From NCBI GenBank assembly GCA_003049485.1, contig PYST01000237.1, forward strand, positions 1 through 29,196: a stretch of 29,196 nucleotides of DNA, in the 5' to 3' direction. This stretch comes from Ophioceras dolichostomum (taxonomy: Eukaryota; Ascomycota; Sordariomycetes; Magnaporthales; Ophioceraceae). The notes under the pieces were generated by a model. The model made no database searches. It was not told the origin of the DNA and was given only the letters and a program-made list of their open reading frames with translations. Position numbers and translations under genes: made by a program. Of the stretch, positions 11,032-21,661 are shown piece by piece (the first letter of the stretch is position 1; each line of letters begins with the position of its first letter).

Positions 11032-12869
11032 GGCTGCTAGTGAGGTCGCCTCTCCTGCACGCCGCCGCCCAACTCCGGTCTAGACTGACCTCTTTTCCGT
11101 CAGCAGAGGTCCGGCTGGCAGGCAAATTTGTTTCGTCCTGGCTAGCTTTCTTTATAATAATAATAAACACTAGGTAGTACAGGTACCTAACGTAGTATCG
11201 ATAGGCGCGCAAAAGAAATTGTAGTTGTAAAAAGAGTGTGAAAAGACGATGCGATATAAGCACGCTCGTTAAGTGCAAATGCCCAGCCCTGATTCGTCGG
11301 TTTCTCTGTTGAATAGAGGCGCCAAAGGAGCACAACCAACAATAGTGAAGCAAGCAAGCAAGCAGTTCGGAGAACAGAGAACGCCGTGACGCCGGGGAAT
11401 GATTTGGTTAAAGTATTCAGACAAAAAGAAGCCCGGTGACTACCGACACCACCGCAGATACGATCACCAACGAGTCGATCCACGAGCGGCTGAAGTTTTT
11501 GTGCTTGTGTGTGTTTGGTGTGGGAGTGGAAGGATGAGTGATTTTCTGGTGTTGGTTTGTTGAGTCTGTTTATCGCCAGCCCAAACCAAGCCACAGAGAG
11601 TGAGCAACCACTAGGGCGCTGAAAGATAAGGAAGCAAACGAAAAAAAAAAAAGAATGACGAAGATAAAACGTGGTGATTCCTAGCCCTGACCCCTCCTCT
11701 CTGGATCCATTCAACGATTGGCCGTCGATTTTTCAGGGAAGTGGCTTGCATGACGAACAAAAAGAGAAAAATAACTGATAAAGGCGGTACGGCCGGTTGT
11801 AAACTGACTAGCGTCCGTCGGCGTCGGCGTCGGCGCTGCAGGCTCTCGAGCACCGCTCTCATTCGCTCATACTGTCTCCCTACCTTGCTGCCAACTACTC
11901 GTGCCGGAATAGGCTAGGGGGGGTAGGAAAGGTGAGTACAAACTACAGTTGGGCGGGGAGCTCCGGCGGACGCCGGTAGCCGTCCGGCGATCCCACAGAC
12001 CGCCAGCATCCGATTGGAAGTCGCCGACTTGTCTGGCATTTTGCCGTTCGCCGAGCGGCCCATCGCGGGTCCTTGCACGGAAGCACAGACCGTGAGACAG
12101 GACAGATATATTTTCCAATTCTCTGTTTCTTTTGTTCGTGTTGTCACATCTGTCTTTTTCTTCCCCAACCTCAACTGGTGTTCCACATTCTTCTTTCTCC
12201 AGGCATTAGCTGAAGCAGAAGCGACCCCACTGAGCCATCAGTTTCCATGAGCACAGAGCACCGTTCCACAGCGTCGGATGTCACCGCCGCCCGGTTGGTA
12301 TTCCGCAAGTGAGATAAATCGCTTTTTGTCTCTCGTTCAATCCGTGCCGCCTGGCCGACATAATACGAGAAGTGAAATGGGCAGTGGTCGGAGGGTATCC
12401 CATTCAGAGAGGTATCACCTGTACTCACTCATGTCAAACCGGCCATTAGGGAGATTCTGTTTCTGCGTGACCTAAAAGAGGCATCTAGTCTAATTCTACA
12501 CGCGACATTAAGGTGCTCTTCTCACCTGAAGACAGGTACCTATACCTAGGCTTGCTCTCTTAACACTGGCTTTCGTCGTCACTCTGCGTCTCGTCTACTT
12601 GCTGTCTCCGTGACGCCGTTGTTCTATAGGTAGGTAAGTGATAGAGATGTAGGTAGAAGGGGGGAAGCCAAAAAAGAGAAACAGGGATAAGGAAACCGAA
12701 AGAACAGAGAAATAAATAAAAATAAAGCAATTAATGGACTACGTCCCAAACCCCAATAAGCATGAACTGTCAGTACCAAACCTCCGCCAATAATCCATGT
12801 TTTCTTCTTTCCCATGCCAAACTGACTGGCCAACTGACCCAAACAAACAAGGGCATGCAGTTAGTTGCC
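11032..12869. other. Intergenic region, no gene recognised
   Basis: Lies upstream of guanine deaminase and downstream of the FAS beta gene, both on the minus strand. The left part should contain the guanine deaminase promoter and leader; the right part the FAS beta 3' UTR, which on the minus strand is rich in TTTATT-like AU elements at about 12711-12730. Only unsupported short ORFs are present. Copies of the TACCTA/TAGGTA motif occur at 11171-11190, 12534-12550, 12626-12638 and 12650-12657. Confidence 0.5.
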
Positions 12870-15800
12870 TTAGGCCGCCGCGACATCCTCCCCATTGGTG
12901 ACGGCGCCGTTGATGGGTGTAGCAGCAGCGCTGGTGCCCAAGCCCGAGGGGGGCACGGCATCGTCGTCCTGGTACCTGTCCCAGTTCGCCAGGATGGCGC
13001 TGATGCGCGGCGAGTTGGTCAGGCGGTAGACGTCCTCGAAGTACTCCCTCGTGAGCGCGAACGGCTTGGCCGTCACGTTGGGGATGTACTTGCCCACGAG
13101 CTTGGCCGGGTCGATCGTGGTCTTGTTGATCTTCTTGAGCAGGAAGGACCGGAACGGCTTGACGCCGGAGCGCAGGAAGGTCGAGTGGAAGGGCACGTCG
13201 ATACCGCGCAGGGGGATCGTCGCGTACCCGCGCTGCAGTTCGATGGGGAACGGCTTGGCCGACGTCTCCTTGGCCACGCCCTTGATGATCTCTTGCAGGT
13301 GCGCCTTGACCTCCTCGACCTTCAGCGTCGCCTTCATCTGTTCAATGTCGAGCTTCTGCTGCTTGAGGAAGTTGAGTACCCCCGTGAGCGTGTCCAGCGC
13401 CCGGAGGTCGCCGGCGCACACGTATTGCATGTTGGCAATGTTGTAGTTGACAATCTCCAGCAGCCACCCCGTCTCCTCGGCGACGGTGCTCACCACGAAC
13501 CGCAACGCCTCCTCGTTGAACGTCTTGGAGATGCGGCTGGGGTTAACCGCGCACATCGAGTAGTTGGACCGTCCGCTGGCGTCGCGCTCCACGGCGACCT
13601 GCATGGTCAGGCCGCGGTAGAACACGACAGAGACCAAGCTCTCGATGGGCATGACGTCGGCAAGCGCCGCTAGGGCAGAGTACTCGCCAAGTGAGTGGCC
13701 TGCGAATGTGCTGTCGCGTGGGACGAGACCCTTGGCCTTCATGTCCTCGAAGCTAGCCTTCTCCATCAGCGTGAGGGCCGGCTGAGTAAACTGCGTGGCC
13801 GACAGGAGGCCAGTGGGATGGGTGTACGTGTAAGACGTAGTTGTCTCATTGATGCCCTTGAAGATGCGCTCCGACTTGATAGAGCCGTCTGCAGCCACCG
13901 TCTCGAACGTCATGGCCATGTAATTGGCACGGATGGCCTTGCCGCGGGGCCCACCAAAATGAATGGTGAGCTCCTTGGGGTTGTTCTTCACAATGTTTGT
14001 GATGGCAAAGCCTGGAGTCGACATTAGCGATGCTGTTTAGAATGGACAATGGAATGGGATGGGGAAAATGGTGAGGAAAGGACTTACCGTAGGTGTTGGT
14101 TAAGTAGTTGTCTGCGCGGTCCCAAACCTCCTTCGCCACGGGGCTGCTGGCGTACAGATCCATGCCCATGCCCTGCTCCTGCGAGCCTTGGCCGGTGAAG
14201 ATGTACGCCGTGACGGGCTGCTCGACCTCAGCCTCGCCCACGAGCACCTTCTCCTCCGTCTCCTTGTTCAGGGCCTCAATCTTGATGATCTTACGGCCGG
14301 CTACCATCCCGACATGCTGCAGCTTGACCTGCAGATCGTCGTTGGGCAAGACCATGCCGACGAGGGAAGCGTGGAAGCTGCGCACGCGGCCGACGTCGTT
14401 CTCGGCCGCCCACGTTTCCACTAGGCTGCGCACCGCTGCACTCGAGTACATGCCGTGCGTGATAGTGCCGGGCAGGTTGGCGTAGCTGGCAAACATGCGA
14501 GACACGTGGATCGGGTTGTAGTCGCCCGACACGCGCGCATACGTCTCGTTGGAGGCCGGAGCCCGGAGCTGAAGCGGGGTCTTGCCGCTCAGCGGGATCG
14601 GATTCTCAAACTTGATCGGCTGCTCGATCGATGAGCCGTTGCGCTCAAGGTAGTCGATCACGGGGTTGCCGTGCGAAGTGCCAGCCTCGTACTCGACGCT
14701 GGCCACCTGGATGACCTCCTTTGTCGGGAGCTCAACCAGCACCTCGCCGCGAGTCAGCACACTGCTGAAGACCGTCTTGTTCTTGAATCGCACCAGTGAC
14801 TGCAGCCGGAACGTGAGCGTCTGGCCAAGCAGCTCGACGTCAGGCACGTCGTCGAGGATGAACCACTGCTTTGAGCGCAGTACGGCCACGTCCTTGGAAG
14901 TGGCGAGATGGATCTGCATCGGCGTCTCGATCTTGCGCTGGAAGGTGTTCTCGTAGTCGGTATAGGCGCCCCGGTACAGGAACTGGGACGTGACCTCCAT
15001 GACCGGCTTGCCGTCACGGCTGATGGTGCCGCACACCTCCACCATCTTGCCTGATTCCTGGTTTATCACAGCGTTGACACGAGATACTGTGGAGACCTCG
15101 TCGCCCTTCTTCAGCGGCTCGGCGCCGGGCATCATCCGGAACTGGTTCGAGAGGTGCACCAGCTTCAGAAGATCACCATCAATCTTGCGTGGGAAAATGG
15201 GCTTCGTTATCGCCTTCCAGCCCACGACGATGGCGAAGTCCATGGGAGCGTACATGATCTTGCCGGGGCGGTCGACGAACGCCTCGCCGGTGTTGCCCAC
15301 GGCGTGCACAAAATCGTTGATGTCCTCACTCGTGATGATCGCCTTGCCCCCGTCGAAAGCCCCATCTAGGGCAGCATCGAGATTAAGGGAATCGTTGGCA
15401 AACCAGGTTCGCCAGTAGAACTCCTTGATCCTGTCATTGCGGTCGTCCATGACCTCATGAATGGGAGCGTAGCCAGCCTCCGGGTGGTAGATGAACCGCA
15501 GGGGCAGTGCCACGGGCTTGCCGAGAGCCGTAGTCTCCTTGGTGATGTTGACCACGATCTCATTTTTCCCGACAAGCTTGGCTACGAGGACCTCGACATA
15601 GTGATCGTGGCGAGGCTGCTCCCGGACGATGATCTCGGTCTTGGCCGGGTTGTTGGGGTTGCGGATCTCAACGAAGAGGCCACGTACAGGAGCAAAGATA
15701 CGCCGCATGGGATTGCTGAGATATTTGGTGCCCTGGACCAGGACATCTGACATGAGCAAGGCGTGGCGCCACGATCGCGTAGGTCCGGCAAGAAGGGACA

Positions 15801-18800
15801 GCCACGACTCGGTGGTAGGCATCGGGGTGGACGGCTGGAGGGCGACGCGGTAGATGTTCTTGGTCTCGTCATACGACACCGTGAGGGCATCGACTTCAGC
15901 GCTGGTCTCGGGCTCGATCAGCCTCCCGCCGAAGTACTCCACTGATGGGATGGCCGAGGGGACTCCCTGGTACAGATCCTTCGTGAGGCCGGCGATGTGG
16001 CCGTCGTGAATCCCGTCAAGGATGCTCTTCACGGGCTCATCTACGACAGTTGAGTACCGCACCGCCGTCGGGCCCTGGAGGATGCAGGTCCGCTCGACGT
16101 CCTGATCCATCACGGCCGCGAGGTCCTCAGACTGCCACAGCGAGTCCTTCTTGAAGTAGAACTCGAAGTCATCGTCTAGAGCCGGTACGAACACGACAGG
16201 CTTCTGAATGGGGCGCAGACACAGGTGAAGGAAGTGCTGGACGTCCTGAGCGTTGATGATCTGTTGCTCGGCCTCCGGATAGTGCTGCAGGATGCGCTCC
16301 ACAGCAGCAAAAGGCTCGTCAAGGTCCGCGTAGCTCTGCAGGAGCGAGCTCTGGCCCGGCCCCGGCACAAAGCGCTCCTCCACGCGGTGGATGAAGTCGC
16401 CCGTCAACCTAGCGAACGACGGATCGATCCAGCGCGACTCGTGCTTGACGTACATCAGCTCGACCATGCGGCGCACGACCTCACCGTACGTCATGTCCTC
16501 GAGGTCCACCGCCTTGCCGGCCTTGTTGCGTCCGAACCAGACCTTCTGCGAGTCCTTGTTGAGCCTCTCGATAATATAGTCGCGCATCTTCTTAAGCTCA
16601 GCGACACGCTTCTCCTTGGGCAGGCTGAAGATCTTGTTGTCCATCTCGGCCCAGAACATCACACCGCGGGTGGCGAGCTTGTGGATAGGCTCGCCCATCT
16701 CTGACCGCACCGTAATGACGCCGCCTGCAGGCCCCTTGTAGGTCTTTTCCCACTCACTGTCCGGCACGCCGGGCGCCTTGACGATGGCCAGCTTGGCGGC
16801 GGCACTAGTGTGGGCTTCCTTGGCGACCATCATGCGGCTGCCGAAAAGACACCCATCAAACGGCATGGGCGGGTAGCCGAACTTCTTGGACCAGTCGCCG
16901 GTGATGTAGGGGTACGTGTCCTCGGCACCGCCGAAGCCACTGCCGGCGACGAGGATGAGGTTGTCCTGCTTGCGGATGCGGCTGTACATCTGCAGGATGG
17001 GCTGGTGGAAGTCTTCGTACGAGTGGTGACCACCACCACGGCCTCCGGTCCATTGGAGCATCACGGGGAAGGTGGGGTTCGCCTTTGCGATGTTGATCAC
17101 CTGCTGAATGGCGTCCATCGAGCCGGGTTTGAACGAGATGTGCTTGAGGCCCAGGGTCTCGATGTACTCTTGCGCGACCTCCATCGAAGGAACACCTGCA
17201 CCAATCGTGAGACCCTCGATGGGCACCCCCTCCGCCCGCAGACGGCCGAGGAGGGGGATCTGCCACTGCATGGCACGAGGGTTCACGTAGATGAGATTGA
17301 CGCTGATGCCACGGCCAGCGGGTATGGCCTTCTCGATCTTGAGCAGGGCGTCCGTCATCATCCTAGGTTCGAAGTAGCCACCACCGGCAAGCTCGATGTG
17401 GTAGCCAGCGTTCATCGTGGCGGCGACAAAGTCCCACGGCACCGTGGCGGGAGTCATGCCGGCAACCATGACTGGGGGGAGACCCAGGAGCCTGCTCATC
17501 TTCGTGTCGACGAACGTGCGCCCACTCGACGTCTTGATAAGCTTCGGCCCGTACTCCTTTACCCAGTCGATGGCACCCTTGACTGCGTGCTCTTCGTCGC
17601 GGTCGAAGAGCTCCGGCTTGTAGCCCACCTCGGCAACAGTGCCGGCCACAGACCCGGCGAGAATCACGCGAACACCCGTGCCATCCTTGTTACGGCTGGT
17701 AAGGATTCCCAGCCCGGAGATGCCGCCCGGCCCAAAGTCCAGGATGTGCGTCGCTCCAGGGAAGACGGTGGCCGTCTCCCAGTTGACCGGATCACGGGTG
17801 ATCAGGCGGACCAGGGTCGGCACGATGTTGCCCTTGACCTCCTCCCGGATGTCCTTGCCGGTGTACGTGTCGAAGACGGGAATGCCCAGTTTCTTAACGT
17901 CTAGGTGGGTATACTGCAGGTCCTCGTCGATCATGGCGGTCGCATTCACCAGGTACCTGCTGTGGAAGGGAGCTGTGATGGGCAAGAACCGGTTGACAAA
18001 CCGCACCTTGCGCTCCGTGAAGGGGGTCCTGGTCTGGTCGAGCCCTGTCGGCGCCCTCACGTTGCGCAGCTGACGGTTGAGACCGTACAGCGAGATGGGT
18101 GGACCCGTGACCACCATGTTCCGAGGGCTGTTGATGAGGGAGATGGCAATGTGGCGGTCGGCTGGCAGATACTCGTTGGTCCTGTCGATATGCTTCTGGA
18201 CCTCAGCCTGGGGAAGATCACGGATGCTAAGCATTGGCGTGGGCACGCCCTCTCCATTGTCCAGCGAGTCCTGCAGTATCGACGGGGTGATCGAAGTGCG
18301 AGGGAACGTCTGCTGGCTGCGAGCGCCGATCCAGAACAGAATGGTCAGGGAGGACTTGACGATCTCCGCCCAAGTCTCCCAAGAGCTTGCGGCGGCTGTC
18401 GCGGCAGCAAGAACGATGCCTTGCGAGTGTCCGGTAGCACCGCTGAGTCTGTCTCGCAGGAGCCCAGGGTGGATGCCCAGGACCCGACAGGTGACCTCGT
18501 AGTGGGCCAGCTGCACCAGGCCAATGAGCGGGAAGCTCACCGGCGCCGAGATCAGGTAGTCCACGTCTGGTGTCGCGTCGGGGTCCTGCAGCCAGGCCAT
18601 GACGTCCAGGCCTTTCGCGAACAGCTTCTCTGCGCTGGGGTGGTTGGCCAGACCTTGAAGCAGCTCGGCAGAAGTGGTGATGAGCTCGCCAACAAAGACG
18701 GGATAGGTAACGTGGAGCTCGCGAAGCTCTTCGAAGTACTCTTCGATGTTGCCCTGGCCTCCAAAGATGCTGTAGAGCTTGGCCGTGCCATCAGCGGAGG

Positions 18801-19281
18801 CGCGGAGCAGAGCCGACTGGTGCTGTTTGATGGCCCGGTTCAGGACAAATCGAGCGGCATAGTAGCTGCGGATCACCTCCAGCTTCTTTGCATCGATGCC
18901 GGGCAGAGAGGCGGCCAGCGCATGGACCTCGTTGCCCCTCAGGAATACACGCTCGAAGTCGTTGAGGATCAGCTTAAGGACTTCCTCGTACGAGCCCTGG
19001 GCGTCGTCTTCTCCCTCCTCAACCTCGCGGGCGACGAAGCCCATGTACCTGGCGACGAGCTCAGCCACGGATGAGGGCTCGTCATCTTGCGCAAGCTCGT
19101 CTGTAGGTGTGGGCAGGCTGGAGGTAAATCGGTCCTTCAGCTGCGAGGCGTGAAAATGGAGATTTGTCGGTATTAAGAAGGATGTCTCGAGGGAGCCGTG
19201 GGATATCGTCAATGGCCGAAGGGAGGAGGAAGACCGAGGGGTGGAAACCCCAGTCTGGGGACCCGTCCCTGTGCCGTACAT
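12870..19281 (-). CDS. FAS1: Fatty acid synthase beta subunit
   Basis: Beta chain of the cytosolic fungal FAS (alpha6-beta6), which makes long-chain acyl-CoA from acetyl-CoA and malonyl-CoA. Exons 19281-14088 and 14011-12870 give 2111 aa (yeast 2051). The intron (14087-14012) has GTAAGT, a CTAAT branch and TCCAG, and restores the conserved TYGFAITNIV join. Domains in order: acetyltransferase with GHS286QG; enoyl reductase with GGRGGGHHS (746-754); dehydratase hot-dog region with ARVSGD1587YNPIH1592; malonyl/palmitoyl transferase with AGHS1838LGEY. These line up with the yeast catalytic residues S274, D1559/H1564 and S1808. I chose the ATG at 19281 (CCACC context, MYGTGTG) because the upstream in-frame sequence up to a TAA at about 19382 has no ATG. 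The protein ends about 35 residues after the last yeast-like segment in an Ala/Thr/Gly-rich extension. It is transcribed divergently from the alpha gene. Confidence 0.97.
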
Positions 19282-19357
19282 GGTGGATGTCTCTTCCGAC
19301 ACCAGGGCCGACGCCGGCTTGTGAACGGGCGGGATATGTTGGCGAAGGGTATCAAAG

Positions 19358-19475
19358 CTGATACAGGCTCTGATCTGTTAGTGTCTAATACAAGAAGGCC
19401 TACGAGGTTGCAAAGGTGGTAGGTGGCAGGCATGGTGTAGTGCGAGGCTGGAGGGGATTCAGGAAAAGCACGTAC
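19358..19475 (-). other. Candidate 5' leader intron of the FAS beta gene
   Basis: On the minus strand a GTACGT donor (19475), a CTAAC branch site (19381-19377) and a TATCAG acceptor (ending 19358) define a 118-nt intron about 76 nt before the start codon. The donor G is the third base of an upstream ATG, so splicing destroys it. The intron also contains another ATG (19433) in good context, CACCATG, that opens a frame running past the FAS beta start. Splice signals are good, but transcription through here is assumed. Confidence 0.55.
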
Positions 19476-20251
19476 ATGGAAATATAGCCCTGGATAACTC
19501 AATCAAGAGCAGGGCCGACGATGAGGCAAGAATGCTTGGTGTCCTAGACAGGCGTAAGGTGAAAGAGGAAAATATGTCGCCAAAAACGAAAATAGGGCGA
19601 GGACCTGATGGGACGGCCTTCGATATTTAGATTCGGTGCTTTGCGAGCGAAGAGCCGTAAAGTGACTGTGGGGGAACAGAAGTCGTGGCACGATAGAGAA
19701 AAACAGCGGGCCTGACGGACGTCTTGGTCAATGGGAATGCAGTGAATGTTCCTTACACTGCGGAAGCAGCCAGCTCAACATGAAGAAACAACAAAAAAAG
19801 TCAAAATATCACAGATGGCAGGCATGGAGTATTGACAAAGGCCGGCGCGGTCCGGGCAAGCTCGCACTCTCACTGGCTTGGTTGCTCCCGCCAAAATTTT
19901 TGCATCTTTGTTGGGAAAGGTCTTATGCAGCCCACCCCTGTGACCTTCCCACCCCTGTGGCGAGCGACCCTGGATTGGCATGCAGGTGCGCCCCCCAACT
20001 CCACCGCCCGCGATTCGGAGTGAGATTTGATGGAAGTGCACGGCAGGAACAGAAGACAAGAAACCCACAACTTCGCTGCGGAAGGGTGGATGGCGTCAAG
20101 TACCGGTACATACTTCAAAGTGTTGGATTTTCTTTCGGGGAAGCGGAACGTGGAACAGGACACTTGCGACAGATCCCCCACAGACTTCCAGCACTTCTCG
20201 CTATCCACAAGGCTGGCGAGAGAACTTCTATCGATAACTGTTGAGCTTCGG

Positions 20252-20279
20252 CATGATTACTATCTCATGATTACTATCG
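20252..20279. repeat. 14-bp direct tandem repeat in the FAS intergenic region
   Basis: CATGATTACTATCT is followed immediately by CATGATTACTATCG, identical over 13 of 14 positions. It lies roughly midway between the two FAS start codons. Confidence 0.85.
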
Positions 20280-20504
20280 TTGACCTTCAACGGGGAGAGC
20301 GGAGCCAGGCAAGCTCCGATCCGTCCTCCTATCCCTTCCGACAGCCCGAACCGCGGTCCGGCGTCCGGCTCGAACGGGACGCCTGCATCGGCGGAGAACC
20401 TCGGGCTCCCACAACAGGCAGAGGGAGCCTGATGAGTGAGTAAAGTGTCACTGATCTGGGAGTTCTGGAAGTGGGGGACACGCGGGGTGAATTTTCATCT
20501 CGCC

Positions 20505-20522
20505 GACGTTCTCGACGTTCTC
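20505..20522. repeat. 9-bp direct tandem repeat in the FAS intergenic region
   Basis: GACGTTCTC occurs twice in exact tandem. Each copy contains an ACGTTC core. It could be a slippage product or paired binding sites. Confidence 0.8.
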
Positions 20523-20616
20523 GGAATGTATTGTAAGCCTCAGCCACCGTGCTTTCTCGCGACAGCCAGCACTAGTCGGACCCGACCTTCCCCAACGATC
20601 CGCTTGCTGGCTGCAT

Positions 20617-20630
20617 CTACTACGTAGTAG
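20617..20630. repeat. 14-bp perfect palindrome in the FAS intergenic region
   Basis: CTACTACGTAGTAG is self-complementary with a TACGTA centre. A related ACTACGTAGT palindrome occurs at about 28638-28647, outside the promoter, which weakens a FAS-specific role. Confidence 0.8.
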
Positions 20631-21661
20631 TTACACTGTTCTGGTGTCAAAAGCTCAACAACGGACCGCACTATCTGGGTTAGGTAGTCTGGAAAGGCTA
20701 GAACTGTCAAAGCTCAGAGCTTATCGAAGAGACAAAATTAGTAGTTCCCGTCTGCACGCGGTAACAGTTCGGAACCTAAGTGAACTGAAAGTCAATTGAG
20801 CTAGCCTAGCTCGCAGCTTCATCCCAAGTCCAAGATACCGGACAGACGGGCGGTATCTCTGGCATCCGTGCATCAACGGTTGAGGCCGAGCCTTTTCTCT
20901 TTAACTTTTGGCTTTATCTGTTTTTTCTAGCCAAGCCAGCATTATCTCAGGTTGTTATCTGCCGATGCATGGATGATACTTTGACACCGCCCTGCCAACG
21001 TCCATATCAGGCCCCCTCTAAGCCGAGCCAATTCTTCCATGGGGAATATTGTACCAGTACCTGACAGCTCCGAGCTAAGCCCGCCTTGGCTTAGCGCTCC
21101 CGGTTTGGTTGAGGACCATGGAGCAGTTTGGGGTGTGGTTGCTGTCCCAATTTGCTATTCAACAAACGGCATGCAGATCAAAGACATTGGAGTAAAAAGA
21201 AAAAAAAAAGTGAAGTCATCTAGCCCAAAATTCAGCAGCAACCGAGCACCAACAGGCTCTCTTGCGCAACAAAGTGCGAATACCAGACACAATCACGTTC
21301 ATTACTGCCTGTTTTGGTCCAGTGACGTGATATTATATCGCCCCGAAGACTCTTTCTCAAGATACTAAATGGTCCTGACCTGACTTCTTCTGGAATTCCA
21401 CTCCACTCCGCCTTCGCTGTCTCTCCCTCCCACCCCTCAACCCTTTAGAATTCCGCAACATTCAGCAACATTAAAGCGACGCCATCACCCATAGACAGTA
21501 GAGCCTTGGGAATTGTGGTCGTTATTCCATGCTAGACCCCAATTAATAGACGATACCCCGGAGAACACCTCCATTCTCTTCCGGATTCCTCGAATTTTAC
21601 CCTGTACCACACGAGACACACGACACACGACACGGCACGGCATACGCGAGACTTTGACAAG

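Larger units (their letters stand above)
19282..21661. promoter_or_regulatory. Shared divergent promoter region of FAS beta and FAS alpha
   Basis: About 2.4 kb separates the two divergent start codons and holds both promoters and leaders. No gene is recognised inside; open frames of up to about 150 codons at 19780-20443 lack domains. Visible elements: a pyrimidine-rich tract at about 21405-21446 before the alpha gene, TGACGTGA at 21323-21330 (CRE-like), CCAAT in the stretch around 21146-21150, and a single CCTCGG at 20399-20404, the core bound by fungal FarA/FarB-type regulators. Small repeats occur at 20252-20279, 20505-20522 and 20617-20630. Which elements function cannot be told from sequence. 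Confidence 0.7.

Noticed and set aside
12762..13673. 303-codon plus-strand open frame overlapping the FAS beta 3' end
   Set aside because: Lies opposite a conserved exon and has the same shadow composition; no recognisable protein.
16810..19074. Long plus-strand open frames (364 and 389 codons) opposite the FAS beta gene
   Set aside because: They mirror a strongly codon-biased, GC-rich gene; their translations are rich in D, R, V, H and L with no domain, as expected of antisense shadows.
19282..19302. Extending FAS beta upstream to a GTG at 19302
   Set aside because: The GTG is not a usual fungal start; the first in-frame ATG (19281) has a CCACC context and begins the expected N-terminus.
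19780..20443. Open frames of 154 and 138 codons in the FAS intergenic region
   Set aside because: They overlap in different frames, have no domain and no codon bias, and lie in a region expected to be promoter.
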